64,000 bases of DNA, from the NCBI RefSeq assembly GCF_030580865.1, contig NZ_JAUQSY010000002.1, positions 124,001-188,000 on the forward strand, given 5' to 3'. The notes under the pieces are model-generated. The model saw only the letters and a list, made by a program, of their open reading frames with translations, did no database searches and was not told the origin of the DNA. The position numbers and the translations under genes are program-made. This stretch comes from Hymenobacter aranciens (GTDB taxonomy: Bacteria > Bacteroidota > Bacteroidia > Cytophagales > Hymenobacteraceae). Shown piece after piece: positions 34,626 to 42,915 of the stretch. Numbering within the stretch: the stretch's first letter is position 1; every line of letters starts with the position of its first letter.

Positions 34626-35531
34626 CTAGCTGCGCGGGTGAAACTCAGTGATGACCTGCCGCAGGTAGTCCCTATCGAGGTGAGTGTAAATCTCCGTCGT
34701 TGTGATGGAGACGTGGCCCAGCATTTCCTGCACGGCGCGCAGGTCGGCGCCGCCCTCTATCAAGTGGGTGGCGAAGGAGTGGCGCAGGGTGTGGGGGCTG
34801 ATGGTTTTGCGCAGGCCGGCCAGCTCGGCCAGCTCCTTGATGGTGGTGAAGACGGTGATGCGCGAGAGCTGCCGGCCGCGGTGGCTGAGAAAGGCCAGGT
34901 CCTCGGCGCCGGGCTTGATGTCGAGGTGGCCGCGCACGCCGCTGAGGTAGAAATTGAGGTGCTTGAGGGCTTCGCGGCCGATGGGCACGAGGCGCTCCTT
35001 GTTGCCCTTGCCCAGCACTTTCATGTAGCCCTCGGTGGCGTTGATGTTGCTCAGGCGCAGGTCGCAGAGCTCCGTCACGCGCAGGCCGGAGGAGTAGAGC
35101 ACCTCCAGGAAGGCGCGGGCGCGCAGGCCGGCATCAGTGCTGAGGTCGGCGGCGCCGAGAAGCTGCTCAATTTCGGGGTAGCTGAGGGTATCGGGCAAGT
35201 GGCGGCCCGATTTGGGGGCAGCCAGGGTGTCGGTGGGGTCTTCGCGCAGCAGGTCTTCAGTGATAAGGAACTCGAAAAACGCCTTCAGTCCTGATACAAT
35301 GCGGGCCTGCGAGGCCGTGCCGAGGCCCAAATCAGTCAGAAACACCAGGAACTCGCGTAGCGTAGCGGTATCTACCTGGGCCGGGCCAAGGTGGCGGCGC
35401 TGGCTTAGCAGAAACTGCTGGAGCTTGGTGGCATCGCGCATGTAAGCTTCCACCGAGTTCGGCGAAAGGGCTTTTTCGAGGCGCAGGTAGCCGTCGAACT
35501 GTTTCAGAGCCTGGGGCCAGGTAATGGTCAT
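34626..35531 (-). CDS. xerD: Tyrosine recombinase XerD
   Basis: This 301-residue site-specific recombinase resolves chromosome dimers at dif with XerC and FtsK. The N-terminal SAM-like domain (QFDGYLRLEKALSPNSVEAYMRD) and catalytic C-terminal domain are present. Active-site residues fit: Arg in YSSGLRVTELCDLRL, Lys in GKGNKERLVPIG, the HxxR of SPHTLRHSFATHLIEGG, and His plus nucleophile Tyr in MLGHVSITTTEIYTHLDRDYL. The longer ORF start (35651) adds 40 residues of low-quality sequence and is rejected in favour of MTITWPQAL. Confidence 0.92.
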   Translation of the reverse strand: MTITWPQALKQFDGYLRLEKALSPNSVEAYMRDATKLQQFLLSQRRHLGPAQVDTATLREFLVFLTDLGLGTASQARIVSGLKAFFEFLITEDLLREDPTDTLAAPKSGRHLPDTLSYPEIEQLLGAADLSTDAGLRARAFLEVLYSSGLRVTELCDLRLSNINATEGYMKVLGKGNKERLVPIGREALKHLNFYLSGVRGHLDIKPGAEDLAFLSHRGRQLSRITVFTTIKELAELAGLRKTISPHTLRHSFATHLIEGGADLRAVQEMLGHVSITTTEIYTHLDRDYLRQVITEFHPRS

Positions 35532-35758
35532 GCAGCAGGGGTGGGGTTGAAACTGCAAAGGAACAGCCGGAACGGGGTCTTTGGCCGTTAGCACGGCAAT
35601 GGGGCACTGCGATACTGGCCACGCGGCGGCAAACCAGCCCGTCTGCCCCAAACCATGCTAACAGGGCAGCCGGGTGGTAAGCCGTATTGTTTGGAAAGGC
35701 TGAAATACAAAAGGACGGCCACCGGCCGCCCCTGTACAAACGTCTGTCGGCAAATAAT

Positions 35759-36826
35759 CTACGGAATAAGCCGCTCGGCCCGCAGTTGGGCAAAGAGGTC
35801 AAAGAAGGAATCTTCGGTGCGCTGATAAACGTGGAAGCCCGCCTGGCGGCTCTTCGACATGTCAGTCATCACTTCAATGGGGCGGCCCAGGTCCAAATCG
35901 GTGTGCCAGGCCGAGGCCAGCTGCCTCAGGTCGGGCTCGGCCAGGTGGTGGCGAGTCGCTATTTCCTGCCAGATAGGGGCGTCGTTTGCCATTTCCGCTT
36001 CCAGCGGGTGCATGGTGCCATCGAATCCCACGGCCTCGACGCCGAACCAGGCCGCCAGCCGGGGCCACAGCCAGCTCCAGCGAAAGTAGTCGCCGTTGAC
36101 GATGTTGAAGGCTTCATTGCGGGCGGCTTCGGTGGTGGCAGCCCATACCAGCTGCTTGGCAATCACGCGCGCGTCCGTCACGTCAGACAGGCCGTTCCAC
36201 TGGGCCCCGGAGCCGGGCCACTGAAACGGGCGGCCGGTTTCCTTACAGATACTGGCGTACACGGCCAGCGTAGTGCCCAGGTTCATAAGGTTGCCCACCG
36301 CCAAGCCAATAACGGTGTGCGGACGGTGAATACTCCAGGTGAAGCCATCGCGGGCGGCGGCAGCGTACACCTCGTCTTCCTGAGCGTAATAGAAATTGTC
36401 GACGGGCAGGCGGGGCATTTCCTCGCGCAGGGGCGTGGGCGGCAACGCGCCGGCCCGGGCGTAGGACTCAAATGGCCCGAGGTAGTGCTTAAGGCCGGTC
36501 ACCAGAGCCACGTGCTGCACCGAGTGCTTGGGCGCCAGCGCCGCCAGCAGGTTGCGCACCATCGCCCCGTTCACGCGGATGTTCTCGGCTTCGGTGTCGT
36601 GGCGCAGCCAGCTGGTCAGAAAAACATGGGTGGGAGCAATTTCCGCCAGCGCCGTGGTCAGGCTGGAGGGGGCGAGCAGGTCGGCCGCCACCGGGTGCAG
36701 GCCCGCGATGTCACTTTTGGGTCGGCGGGCCAGGCCGTAGGTGGTCCAGCCCTGGGCGAGCAGCTCGCGGGCTAAGTTGCTGCCCATAATGCCACTGGCT
36801 CCGACAATTAGCGCGGTTTTATCCAT
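35759..36826 (-). CDS. PRISE-type SDR (progesterone 5-beta-reductase/iridoid synthase-like)
   Basis: This 355-residue NADPH-dependent enzyme has the atypical short-chain dehydrogenase start LIVGASGIMGSNLARELL and the PRISE signatures: LRRPKSD-like pocket (YGLARRPKSD), HVALVTGLKHYLGPFESYA, FYYAQEDEVY and WSIHRPHTVIGLAVGNLMNLGTTLAVYASICK, then FNIVNGDYFRWSWLWPRLA. PRISE enzymes reduce activated C=C bonds of enones. The native substrate in bacteria is not known. It is divergent from no gene; the AraC regulator upstream on the same strand could control it, which is inferred only from proximity. Confidence 0.85.
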   Translation of the reverse strand: MDKTALIVGASGIMGSNLARELLAQGWTTYGLARRPKSDIAGLHPVAADLLAPSSLTTALAEIAPTHVFLTSWLRHDTEAENIRVNGAMVRNLLAALAPKHSVQHVALVTGLKHYLGPFESYARAGALPPTPLREEMPRLPVDNFYYAQEDEVYAAAARDGFTWSIHRPHTVIGLAVGNLMNLGTTLAVYASICKETGRPFQWPGSGAQWNGLSDVTDARVIAKQLVWAATTEAARNEAFNIVNGDYFRWSWLWPRLAAWFGVEAVGFDGTMHPLEAEMANDAPIWQEIATRHHLAEPDLRQLASAWHTDLDLGRPIEVMTDMSKSRQAGFHVYQRTEDSFFDLFAQLRAERLIP

Positions 36827-36911
36827 AATTAATAAGGGAATACCTCAGCAACAGACGAAAGATGAAAGAGCCGGGCGTCGGTTGATTTTGGGTTTCCGGC
36901 CAGTTGCGCTG

Positions 36912-36919
36912 CAAAATTA
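36912..36919 (-). promoter_or_regulatory. -7 box (TAnnTTTG-like) for the PRISE gene
   Basis: The minus strand reads TAATTTTG, about 85 bp before the ATG at 36826. The 130-bp gap to the AraC gene otherwise holds nothing. Confidence 0.4.
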
Positions 36920-36958
36920 CCGGCCCGGCCTACTCACTTCTTTGCATCGATTGCCTAA

Positions 36959-37852
36959 CTATTTGTACCCCGTAAACTGGGCCCGGTAGGCCGAAGGCGT
37001 TTGCCCCACGGCCAGCTTAAACCAGCGCGAAAAGTGCGCCACGTCGTAGAAACCCAGCCGGTAGCCGAGCTCACTGATGGGTAGCGGCGTGGCGGTGAGC
37101 AGCACTTTAGCTTCGGTAGCCACTTTTTCCTTGAGCAGGTCGGTGGCGCTTTTGCCGGTGGCCTGGCGGCACAGCTCGCTCAGGCGCTTAGGCGTCAGAA
37201 ACAGCGCCTTGGCATAAGGTTCCAGCGTGAGGGCGGGGGCGGCGTCGGCCAGCCGGCTTTCTGCCAACTGCAGAAACTGTTGCACCTGAGGCGACAACCC
37301 GGCCGCCGGCTGGGCCGGGGTCCACTGGTGCACGTCGGCCAGCAGCAGGCGGAGCGCGTGCCGGGCTTTTTCGAGCTGCGGCTGCTGGGCCAGCAGCTGC
37401 TCGGCGGCTTGGTGCAGGGCCGCAAACTCGGCGGCGGTGCAGGCGTGGTACACGTAGGGCGCGGCTCCGGCCAGCACCGCGTGCAGCTGGTAGCCGGGCA
37501 GCAGGCCCGCATTATAAAAGGCGGCCGAGAAAAAGCTGTAGAGTCCCGTTTGGGCCCCCGCGTGCAGGTGCCAGCCCAGGGCCGTGCCGGGCTTCACCAG
37601 CAGTAGGGAGCGCGGGGCCACCTCCACCACCTCATCGTTGAGAAAGAACCTGCCGCCACCCTCCTGAATCAGCGCGAGCTTATAAAAGTGGCGGCGGTGC
37701 TGCTCCATGTGCTGGCGGCAGGTGGCAAACCACTCTTCCCGCCGGTAGGTCACCAACTGCTCCAGCGCCTCCGTGGTGGTGGCGTGGGGCACGGGTCCGG
37801 TTGCCTGCGGGTAGGCATCGAATCCGTACGTGGGAATCAAGGGCTTTTCCAT
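36959..37852 (-). CDS. AraC-family transcriptional regulator
   Basis: This 297-residue regulator has an N-terminal cupin-type sensor (FYKLALIQEGGGRFFLNDEVVEVAPRSLLLVKPGTALGWHL) and a C-terminal double helix-turn-helix: LTPKRLSELCRQATGKSATDLLKEK for the first and ISELGYRLGFYDVAHFSRWFKLAVGQTPSAYRAQF for the second, the latter being the canonical AraC signature. It probably responds to a small ligand. The adjacent PRISE and luciferase-like genes are natural targets, by proximity only. Confidence 0.88.
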   Translation of the reverse strand: MEKPLIPTYGFDAYPQATGPVPHATTTEALEQLVTYRREEWFATCRQHMEQHRRHFYKLALIQEGGGRFFLNDEVVEVAPRSLLLVKPGTALGWHLHAGAQTGLYSFFSAAFYNAGLLPGYQLHAVLAGAAPYVYHACTAAEFAALHQAAEQLLAQQPQLEKARHALRLLLADVHQWTPAQPAAGLSPQVQQFLQLAESRLADAAPALTLEPYAKALFLTPKRLSELCRQATGKSATDLLKEKVATEAKVLLTATPLPISELGYRLGFYDVAHFSRWFKLAVGQTPSAYRAQFTGYK

Positions 37853-37914
37853 CTACCCTTAACCCGGGGGGCGGTCAATAGTTGGCCTTGGTATCGGGTA
37901 GAATTAGAAAATCC

Positions 37915-38940
37915 TTATTCCTGGCGCAGCAGCGGAGCCACACGGGTGCCCAGCAATTCCGTGGCCTGCAGTATTTTTTCGTGCGGTAGCACGGCCACAT
38001 CCATCTGAAACGTGACGCGGCCGATGCCGCCCAGCGCCGCGCTATGCCGCTTAATTTTAGCGGCTACCTCCTCGGGGTTGCCTACCAGCAGCGCCCCCAG
38101 CGGGCCGGCCTGCGCCTCCACATGAGCCCGTGTTGGCGGAAATCCGCCGCGCTCGCGGGCCCGCTGGCCGAAGGTCTGAATGTAGCCGGGCGCGAAATCG
38201 CGCAGAGCTTCTTCGGTGGTGGGCGCTACGTAACCCAGCGAGTGCAGGCCCACTTTGAGCTGCTCGGGGGCGTGCCCGGCCCGGCGGCCGGCTTCACGAT
38301 ACAAATCAATCAGGGTCCGGAAGCGGTGGGTGTCGCCGCCGATGATGGCCACCATCAGCGACAAGCCCAGCGTGCCGGCCCGCACGAACGACTCGGGCGT
38401 GCCGCCCACGCCCAGCCAGATGGGCAGCCGCGCCTGCGCCGGGCGCGGGTACACGCCCTGGCCCGTGAGCGCCGGCCGGAACCGGCCCTGCCAGCGAATT
38501 CTCTCGGTTTCCCGGATGGCCAGCAGCAGCTCCAGCTTTTCGGCAAAAAGTTCATCATAGTCGTTCAGGCTGAAGCCGAAAAGCGGAAAGGCTTCGGTGG
38601 AGGAGCCCCGGCCCACCACCATCTCGGCCCGGCCCTGCGAGATTAGGTCCAGCGTGGCAAACTCCTGGAACACCCGCACCGGGTCGGCAGCCGATAGCAC
38701 CGTGACGGCGCTGGTGAGGCGAATGCGCTTGGTGCGCTCGGCTGCGGCGGCCAGTATCACGGCCGTGGCCGAGTCGAGGTATTGGGCCCGGTGGTGCTCG
38801 CCAATGCCAAACACATCGAGGCCCACCTGGTCGGCACGCTCAATGCGGTCGAGGAGCAGGCGCATAGCTGCAGTACCGCTCAGCTGCTCGCCGCCGTTTT
38901 GCAGCAGGTGGGAGGCAAAGCTGTCAATTCCAATTTCCAT
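37915..38940 (-). CDS. Luciferase-like (LLM) flavin-dependent oxidoreductase
   Basis: This 341-residue monooxygenase is of the bacterial luciferase superfamily. It starts MEIGIDSFAS, then GLDVFGIGEHHRAQYLDSATAVILAAAAERTKRIRLTSAVTVLSAADPVRVFQEFATLDLISQGRAEMVVGRGSSTEAFPLFG, the standard TIM-barrel core with the H-H pair in GEHHR. The usual cofactor is FMNH2, or F420 in some members. The substrate is unknown. It is the last host gene before the integrated element. Confidence 0.87.
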   Translation of the reverse strand: MEIGIDSFASHLLQNGGEQLSGTAAMRLLLDRIERADQVGLDVFGIGEHHRAQYLDSATAVILAAAAERTKRIRLTSAVTVLSAADPVRVFQEFATLDLISQGRAEMVVGRGSSTEAFPLFGFSLNDYDELFAEKLELLLAIRETERIRWQGRFRPALTGQGVYPRPAQARLPIWLGVGGTPESFVRAGTLGLSLMVAIIGGDTHRFRTLIDLYREAGRRAGHAPEQLKVGLHSLGYVAPTTEEALRDFAPGYIQTFGQRARERGGFPPTRAHVEAQAGPLGALLVGNPEEVAAKIKRHSAALGGIGRVTFQMDVAVLPHEKILQATELLGTRVAPLLRQE

Positions 38941-39518
38941 AAGATGTTAGAGGTGAGCGATGTGTGCTTAAAAGCCTGGCTCTGCGAGAAAGTCGGGCGC
39001 CGAAGTGTTAACCCCGTGAGGCGGCAACTGTTTAAGTGGTTACTGCGGCTTTGCCAATGCGAAGTATCGGCTTGATAGTGGCGCTATTTCCAGAATCTTC
39101 GGCAGCCTGGCTTAGCTGGCCAAGCTCGTAGAGCTTTATTATTAAGATTGGGCAGATAATTGCTCTGCTGGGACCGCGCTATTAAGCTCGGTATGAAAAT
39201 GGTGGGCACGCTGTCGCTTTCCAGCGTGCCTTTTAACGTCCCGTATCGGTGGCTGCGGGGCGGCTCATGGCTGCGGCAGTGCAGGCAATAGCAGCCGTCG
39301 GCCACAACTGCCATTTATTCAATAAGTACCCTGTTTTGTGGCTAGCGGCCCTTCTCAAATATCTCGCTCTAGTAGCACTGATTTGGGCTGGCTACTGGTC
39401 CGGCTTCGCGTCAGGTAATTGGTCTGGCGTAATTCTTCGTAGATTTGTAGGCTGCCTGGTGCATCACAAGGTCAGGCCTGCGCCGGCTCCAACTTTCATT
39501 TAGTATTTAATTTAGCAA
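38941..39518. other. Intergenic region without a clear gene
   Basis: Only short, low-quality reading frames occur on either strand. The stretch separates the luciferase-like gene from the tRNA terminator and element end. I see no repeat or RNA signature in it. Confidence 0.5.
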
Positions 39519-39554
39519 CAAAAAAGCACTTACGAGGCTGACCTCATAAGTGCT
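39519..39554 (-). terminator. Native terminator of tRNA-Met, cut off by the element
   Basis: A 13-bp stem (AGCACTTACGAGG with CCTCATAAGTGCT, one mismatch) is followed on the minus strand by six T residues. It lies just beyond the residual tRNA 3' fragment at attL, so before integration it would have terminated the tRNA-Met transcript. Confidence 0.8.
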
Positions 39555-39564
39555 TCACTTTTAA

Positions 39565-39586
39565 GTAGCGGGGACGAGAGTTGAAC
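39565..39586. other. attL: residual tRNA-Met 3' end
   Basis: Identical over 22 bp to 59892-59913, after which the sequences diverge. It covers part of the T arm and the acceptor stem. The intact tRNA gene is at the other end, so this is the displaced fragment. Confidence 0.92.
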
Positions 39587-39604
39587 GCGCCGTATAGAAC
39601 GACA

Positions 39605-39636
39605 AACCCCAATTGCAGCCTGCAATCGGGGTTTTT
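39605..39636 (+). terminator. Terminator at the left edge of the element
   Basis: A stem of CCCC-A-ATTGCA with TGCAAT-C-GGGG is followed by TTTTTG on the plus strand. It insulates the element from reading frames entering from the left. Confidence 0.75.
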
Positions 39637-39681
39637 GCTTTACGTTTGGGGTAGTTCTGAACCCTCATTTGTGATAAAATT

Positions 39682-40011
39682 GTGAGCACCGAGAAGCAAA
39701 AATTTCCTTGGCTGAAGGCCGGGCTGGTCTTGGCAGGTATCGCGCAAGGCTTCTTCGAGGCTCGCGCTCGGCGGGAATCCCGCGGCAATGCTGCCCCAGT
39801 ACCTGATACCACCACCGACGTTGACCGGATTGCGAACGAAATGGTCCAATCGGTACATGCCGCTCTTGGGCATCGCCCCGACAAAACCTTACGGGCGCTC
39901 GCAGAGCTAACCCGAGTAGCCAAGTTTCTAGGTGCGTTAGGAACTGCTGAAGGTGAAATCGGGCTGAGTTGGATTCCGCCTGACAATCCTAGCCGCACTA
40001 TGCCAACTTAG
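39682..40011 (+). CDS. Small element protein, unknown
   Basis: The 109-residue protein has a GTG start and begins MSTEKQKFPWLKAGLVLAGIAQGFFEARARRES, a weak hydrophobic helix followed by basic residues, then a soluble helical part. No family is recognised. It is the only plus-strand gene at the left end and converges on the next gene, whose 3' end overlaps it by 4 bp. Confidence 0.5.
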   Translation: MSTEKQKFPWLKAGLVLAGIAQGFFEARARRESRGNAAPVPDTTTDVDRIANEMVQSVHAALGHRPDKTLRALAELTRVAKFLGALGTAEGEIGLSWIPPDNPSRTMPT

Positions 40012-40304
40012 CGGGGTTCCTGCGCTATGTCACGTCCTGCTTTCTTGATACTTTCAAGGCCACCTACTCGGTCACCAAGTAAGCTCATTGTCAAATCAAG
40101 AGCGTATTTTTTCAAATTCGCAACAGTACGAACCTCAGGGTTAGGTCTCATTTGTATGAGGTAGCGGTAAATAGCTGCCGAGCAGTTGTCAATCATTTGC
40201 TCTTCCAATTCTTCCTCGTGAGAAAGCATGGCTTTTTTTTGTGCTGCCATTTCCTGAATGGCATTCGCGAAACCTTGGTACGCGTCGGATTTTGGGGTAT
40301 TCAT
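40008..40304 (-). CDS. Small helical element protein
   Basis: This 98-residue, probably all-helical protein (MNTPKSDAYQGFANAIQEMAAQKKAMLSHEEELEEQM...) has no recognised motif. It is the last of the leftward lysogeny or cargo block, and its upstream region holds the first stem-loop repeat and array A. Its role is unknown. Confidence 0.55.
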   Translation of the reverse strand: MNTPKSDAYQGFANAIQEMAAQKKAMLSHEEELEEQMIDNCSAAIYRYLIQMRPNPEVRTVANLKKYALDLTMSLLGDRVGGLESIKKAGRDIAQEPR

Positions 40305-40317
40305 AAATTACATTCGT

Positions 40318-40357
40318 GAGTAGGAGCGGGCCACCTTGGCAGAGGTGGCCCGTTTTA
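40318..40357. repeat. Covarying stem-loop, copy 1
   Basis: GAGTAGGAGCGG then GGCCACC...GGTGGCC forms a 9-bp stem with a TTGGCAGA loop. Related copies lie at 41,099-41,139 and 41,972-42,007; stem bases change in pairs between copies. Confidence 0.85.
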
Positions 40358-40367
40358 TTGTGAATGG

Positions 40368-40518
40368 TGACAGCACCACCGGCGCTGAGCTGCGCGCTGC
40401 AGCAGCGCCAGGCGCTACGAAATGACAGCAAAACGCGCCCGGGCTTGGCCGACGTCGACGAGATTCTGACAGCGTTTTGCGTTGGCCACGTCGCACCAGG
40501 TGCGCGGAAATGACAGCA
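40368..40518 (+). repeat. TGACAGCA array A (151 bp)
   Basis: Motifs start at 40368, 40423, 40467 (one mismatch, TGACAGCG) and 40511: spacings of 55, 44 and 44 bp. Spacer 1 is a hairpin (GGCGCT...AGCGCC). Unlike arrays B, C and F, it points against the flanking minus-strand genes and contains no stop codon of theirs. Confidence 0.9.
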
Positions 40519-40521
40519 GTT

Positions 40522-41052
40522 TTACTCTGGCTTTTCCTCTTCTTTTCCGAATACCAGTTCACGAGGTATCGGCATGAACTCAACCATAAACTCCTTGGCC
40601 GCTTCTAGCTGCTCTGGGCTACCGAGCATTCCAGCCATACCCGTCTGCGCTTCCTGTGCTTCATCGCTCTTCAAGAAGTCAATCAAGCTGCGAAGGCCTT
40701 GAAAATCTTTTTTCTTTAGAAAAAAGGCAGCGATTGATGACCAAGCAGCTACAATTTTGGGCTGCGGATTAGATTCCTGAACGTCGTATTGCGCGAGCTG
40801 CGTGGTCCACTCCAACATCAGCCCGATAGACGCCCGCGTATCTTGGTGCGCTTCTAGGGCTTCAGCTTCACCGCCCATGAGGAAATTGCCTTTGGGCTGT
40901 AAAGCAGATTTGAGCTTGTCGCCATCTGGCCGCTGAAGCGCATTATAGTCAGCCATTAAGCGACCTATCTGTGCAAAATCATTGTTGGCAAAAGCAGTAG
41001 CGAACTGCATCATGGCTTCCTCGTCGGAAGCGTTTGCTAGTATTGAATTCAT
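40522..41052 (-). CDS. Element protein of unknown function
   Basis: This 176-residue soluble, helix-rich protein starts MNSILANASDEEAMMQFATAFAN. The larger frame (to 41115) adds 21 residues with no sign of coding, so the inner start is preferred. Segments such as LRSLIDFLKSDEAQEAQTG and EFMPIPRELVFGKEEE are not recognised. It belongs to the leftward block, separated from its neighbours by stem-loop repeats, so each gene there may have its own transcript. Confidence 0.6.
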   Translation of the reverse strand: MNSILANASDEEAMMQFATAFANNDFAQIGRLMADYNALQRPDGDKLKSALQPKGNFLMGGEAEALEAHQDTRASIGLMLEWTTQLAQYDVQESNPQPKIVAAWSSIAAFFLKKKDFQGLRSLIDFLKSDEAQEAQTGMAGMLGSPEQLEAAKEFMVEFMPIPRELVFGKEEEKPE

Positions 41053-41098
41053 GAGTTTATTGAATTGTGCCACGCACACGGCGAAGCAGTAAGTAAAT

Positions 41099-41139
41099 GA
41101 GTAGGAGCGGGCCACCCTGGCAGGGGTGGCCCGCTTTAT
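41099..41139. repeat. Covarying stem-loop, copy 2
   Basis: The same GAGTAGGAGCGGGCCACC start, with loop CTGGCAGG. It overlaps the last bases of the 41,136-41,963 gene and lies upstream of the next leftward gene. Confidence 0.85.
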
Positions 41140-41963
41140 TGCTTTCCGACATAAACCCCGTTTCTCTTCCCCATTTCATTGACACCCATCTCATCTCTGT
41201 AGAAAAGAGGCTCTATCGCTGTCAACACATCCTCGCTTGGTACAGATTGCAATTCTAGCAAATTGAAGAGGGAAGTCCCCCTCTCTGTTAATACCATCAT
41301 GCCAGGGCCAAGAACAGTTAATGCTCCGGGAGTGCTACTGGTAGAGGATTTTATCATGTTGCTCTGAAACAGGTCCCAAGCGCTCTGAATCGCATTCCAT
41401 GAGTTTAAATGGAATACTTCTGGAGGGTACCCATAGAATCCTTCTACCATAATGGGAAAGCTCGCAAACTCTTCTTTCCTACCAAAGTAGGCAAGCAAAC
41501 AAAGTTCCTGATAAGTTAAGCGCTCAGCGGTGTTTAGAGCTTGATTGGCAGTTTCAATAGAGATGCTCTCATCAAAAGCTGTGTTCACGGCAATGTTAGC
41601 AATCAGCTTCACCTTTCTCTCCTGATATTGAATCTGGCATTTCAGCAATACCCCCTCAAGAATTTCGTCTGCATTGCTCGGCCTATCAGCGCCATCGAAG
41701 AAATCATCTTGGCGTAGCCTTATTCTTGCTTCCAGCTTTTTCCTCATGCCAGCTTCTATATGAGCTGCTGCTAGGTCAACCCGCTTTCTCTCACGAGGCG
41801 AGAGCACGCGGGCCAACACGTCCTTGATGCCGTTGGCAAGCATCGGCCCGATGGCTGCACCAGCATAAGCACCAGGAGGGCCAGCCACCGCCAGCCCAAT
41901 ACCAGCCCCGACCAGGCCGCCGGCCATATCCGCGCCCGTATTGGCTATGTCGTGCTTATTCAT
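41136..41963 (-). CDS. Glycine-zipper protein, possible abortive-infection type
   Basis: The 275-residue protein has an N-terminal Gly/Ala-rich hydrophobic segment (TGADMAGGLVGAGIGLAVAGPPGAYAGAAIGPMLANGI), typical of membrane-inserting glycine zippers. A soluble domain follows with RQDDFFDGADRPSNADEILEGVLLKCQIQYQERKV and LTYQELCLLAYF. The middle resembles DUF4393/Abi-alpha-type proteins in spirit; this is a weak match. Such an architecture, a membrane-active start plus a sensor, is often seen in superinfection-exclusion or defence proteins carried by prophages. The role here is inference from layout. Confidence 0.55.
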   Translation of the reverse strand: MNKHDIANTGADMAGGLVGAGIGLAVAGPPGAYAGAAIGPMLANGIKDVLARVLSPRERKRVDLAAAHIEAGMRKKLEARIRLRQDDFFDGADRPSNADEILEGVLLKCQIQYQERKVKLIANIAVNTAFDESISIETANQALNTAERLTYQELCLLAYFGRKEEFASFPIMVEGFYGYPPEVFHLNSWNAIQSAWDLFQSNMIKSSTSSTPGALTVLGPGMMVLTERGTSLFNLLELQSVPSEDVLTAIEPLFYRDEMGVNEMGKRNGVYVGKQ

Positions 41964-41971
41964 GTGAAAGT

Positions 41972-42007
41972 GAGTAGGAGCGGACCGCCCTGGCAGGGGC
42001 GGCCCAC
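41972..42007. repeat. Covarying stem-loop, copy 3
   Basis: GAGTAGGAGCGG then CCGCC...GGCGG replaces the CCACC...GGTGG pair of the other copies, a compensatory change that keeps the stem. Confidence 0.85.
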
Positions 42008-42011
42008 TTGG

Positions 42012-42263
42012 CTATTTGATATTTTCAGCAAATCGTTCAGCGTGGCCGGTACCCACCAACTTATCGTTTTCATCATCCTTCTCTAAAAGGAAGGTGATAA
42101 CATACCAGCCCGTTTTTTCAGTAGAACAGCCAGATTGTGAAATCTTAATCACACTGTAGCCAGCTTCAATAGCTGCATTCACTTTGGGAAATTCTAACTC
42201 CTGAAAATGCTGCTTAACAGGAGCATCAGCGAAACCAGTAACAGTGATTACTTTTTGTGCCAT
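42012..42263 (-). CDS. Small element protein, alpha/beta
   Basis: This 83-residue protein with MAQKVITVTGFADAPVKQHFQELEFPKVNAAIEAGYSVIKISQSGCS looks like a compact strand-helix-strand fold. No function is recognised. Codon use and spacing (12 bp to the upstream gene) suggest co-transcription with the 42,276-42,902 gene. Confidence 0.5.
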   Translation of the reverse strand: MAQKVITVTGFADAPVKQHFQELEFPKVNAAIEAGYSVIKISQSGCSTEKTGWYVITFLLEKDDENDKLVGTGHAERFAENIK

Positions 42264-42275
42264 TTGAGGAATTGT

Positions 42276-42902
42276 TTAGTGTAGAAGCATCTGAGTGAAG
42301 CCGCCCAGCGCGTGCCACACGGAATTTGCATGTTCAGTAGTGAAGGCCCATTTGAAACCCTGACCGATTACCTGACCAACCAAGAGGTCGTAAAACTTTT
42401 TCTTAGTAAGAATCTTAGCGTCATTTGGGGCCTCACGCACATTAGCGCTAATAGCCTCCTTCGCCTCAGCTGGTATGTCTAATGCAGCGATGCGTTCCTC
42501 AATAATTTGCACTCTTTCAGTTAGTATCTCAATTTCACGCGCTGAAAAGCGCTCGTCAGACACATCATTGTCATCAGTTAAGAATGATGATTTTTCTTGA
42601 AGAGTAGCCCAGTTATCAGGAACCCCTAATTCATCAGTTAACGACTGAAGCCAAAGGGCAAAAGCATCAGCAACTTCATCCCATGTTCTCCCCCAATAGT
42701 GCACGACTATCATACCATCTGGTCGAGATTCTACGTTATAACCTAAAGCGTCAGAGGTTTGAATGCTGAACCAAAACCCAGGTTCTGACGTGGTAATCCG
42801 GCACTGACCGGGTCTGTTATTCAGTATGCAAATGCCAGGAGCAATGTTCTTGCTCTCGATAAGTGCTAATAGCTCATTGCGCTTTTCTCTATTGATTGCC
42901 AT
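42276..42902 (-). CDS. Element protein of unknown function
   Basis: This 208-residue soluble protein starts MAINREKRNELLALIESKNIAPGICILNNRPGQCRITTSEPGFWFSIQ. The middle has a long helix (SAREIEILTERVQIIEERIAALDIPAEAKEAI). The longer frame start at 42956 overlaps the next gene and is rejected. No catalytic motif is seen. It is likely part of the lysogenic or cargo block. Confidence 0.55.
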   Translation of the reverse strand: MAINREKRNELLALIESKNIAPGICILNNRPGQCRITTSEPGFWFSIQTSDALGYNVESRPDGMIVVHYWGRTWDEVADAFALWLQSLTDELGVPDNWATLQEKSSFLTDDNDVSDERFSAREIEILTERVQIIEERIAALDIPAEAKEAISANVREAPNDAKILTKKKFYDLLVGQVIGQGFKWAFTTEHANSVWHALGGFTQMLLH

Positions 42903-42915
42903 TGTTTTAAACAAG

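Noticed and set aside
34626..35531. XerD as a second integrase of a mobile element
   Set aside because: It matches the housekeeping XerD in size and motifs and is next to ftsK, with no att repeats near it.
38941..39518. Small ORFs in the gap before the element (39,084-39,314 minus; 39,249-39,503 plus)
   Set aside because: No initiation context, no recognisable motif, and composition typical of non-coding DNA.
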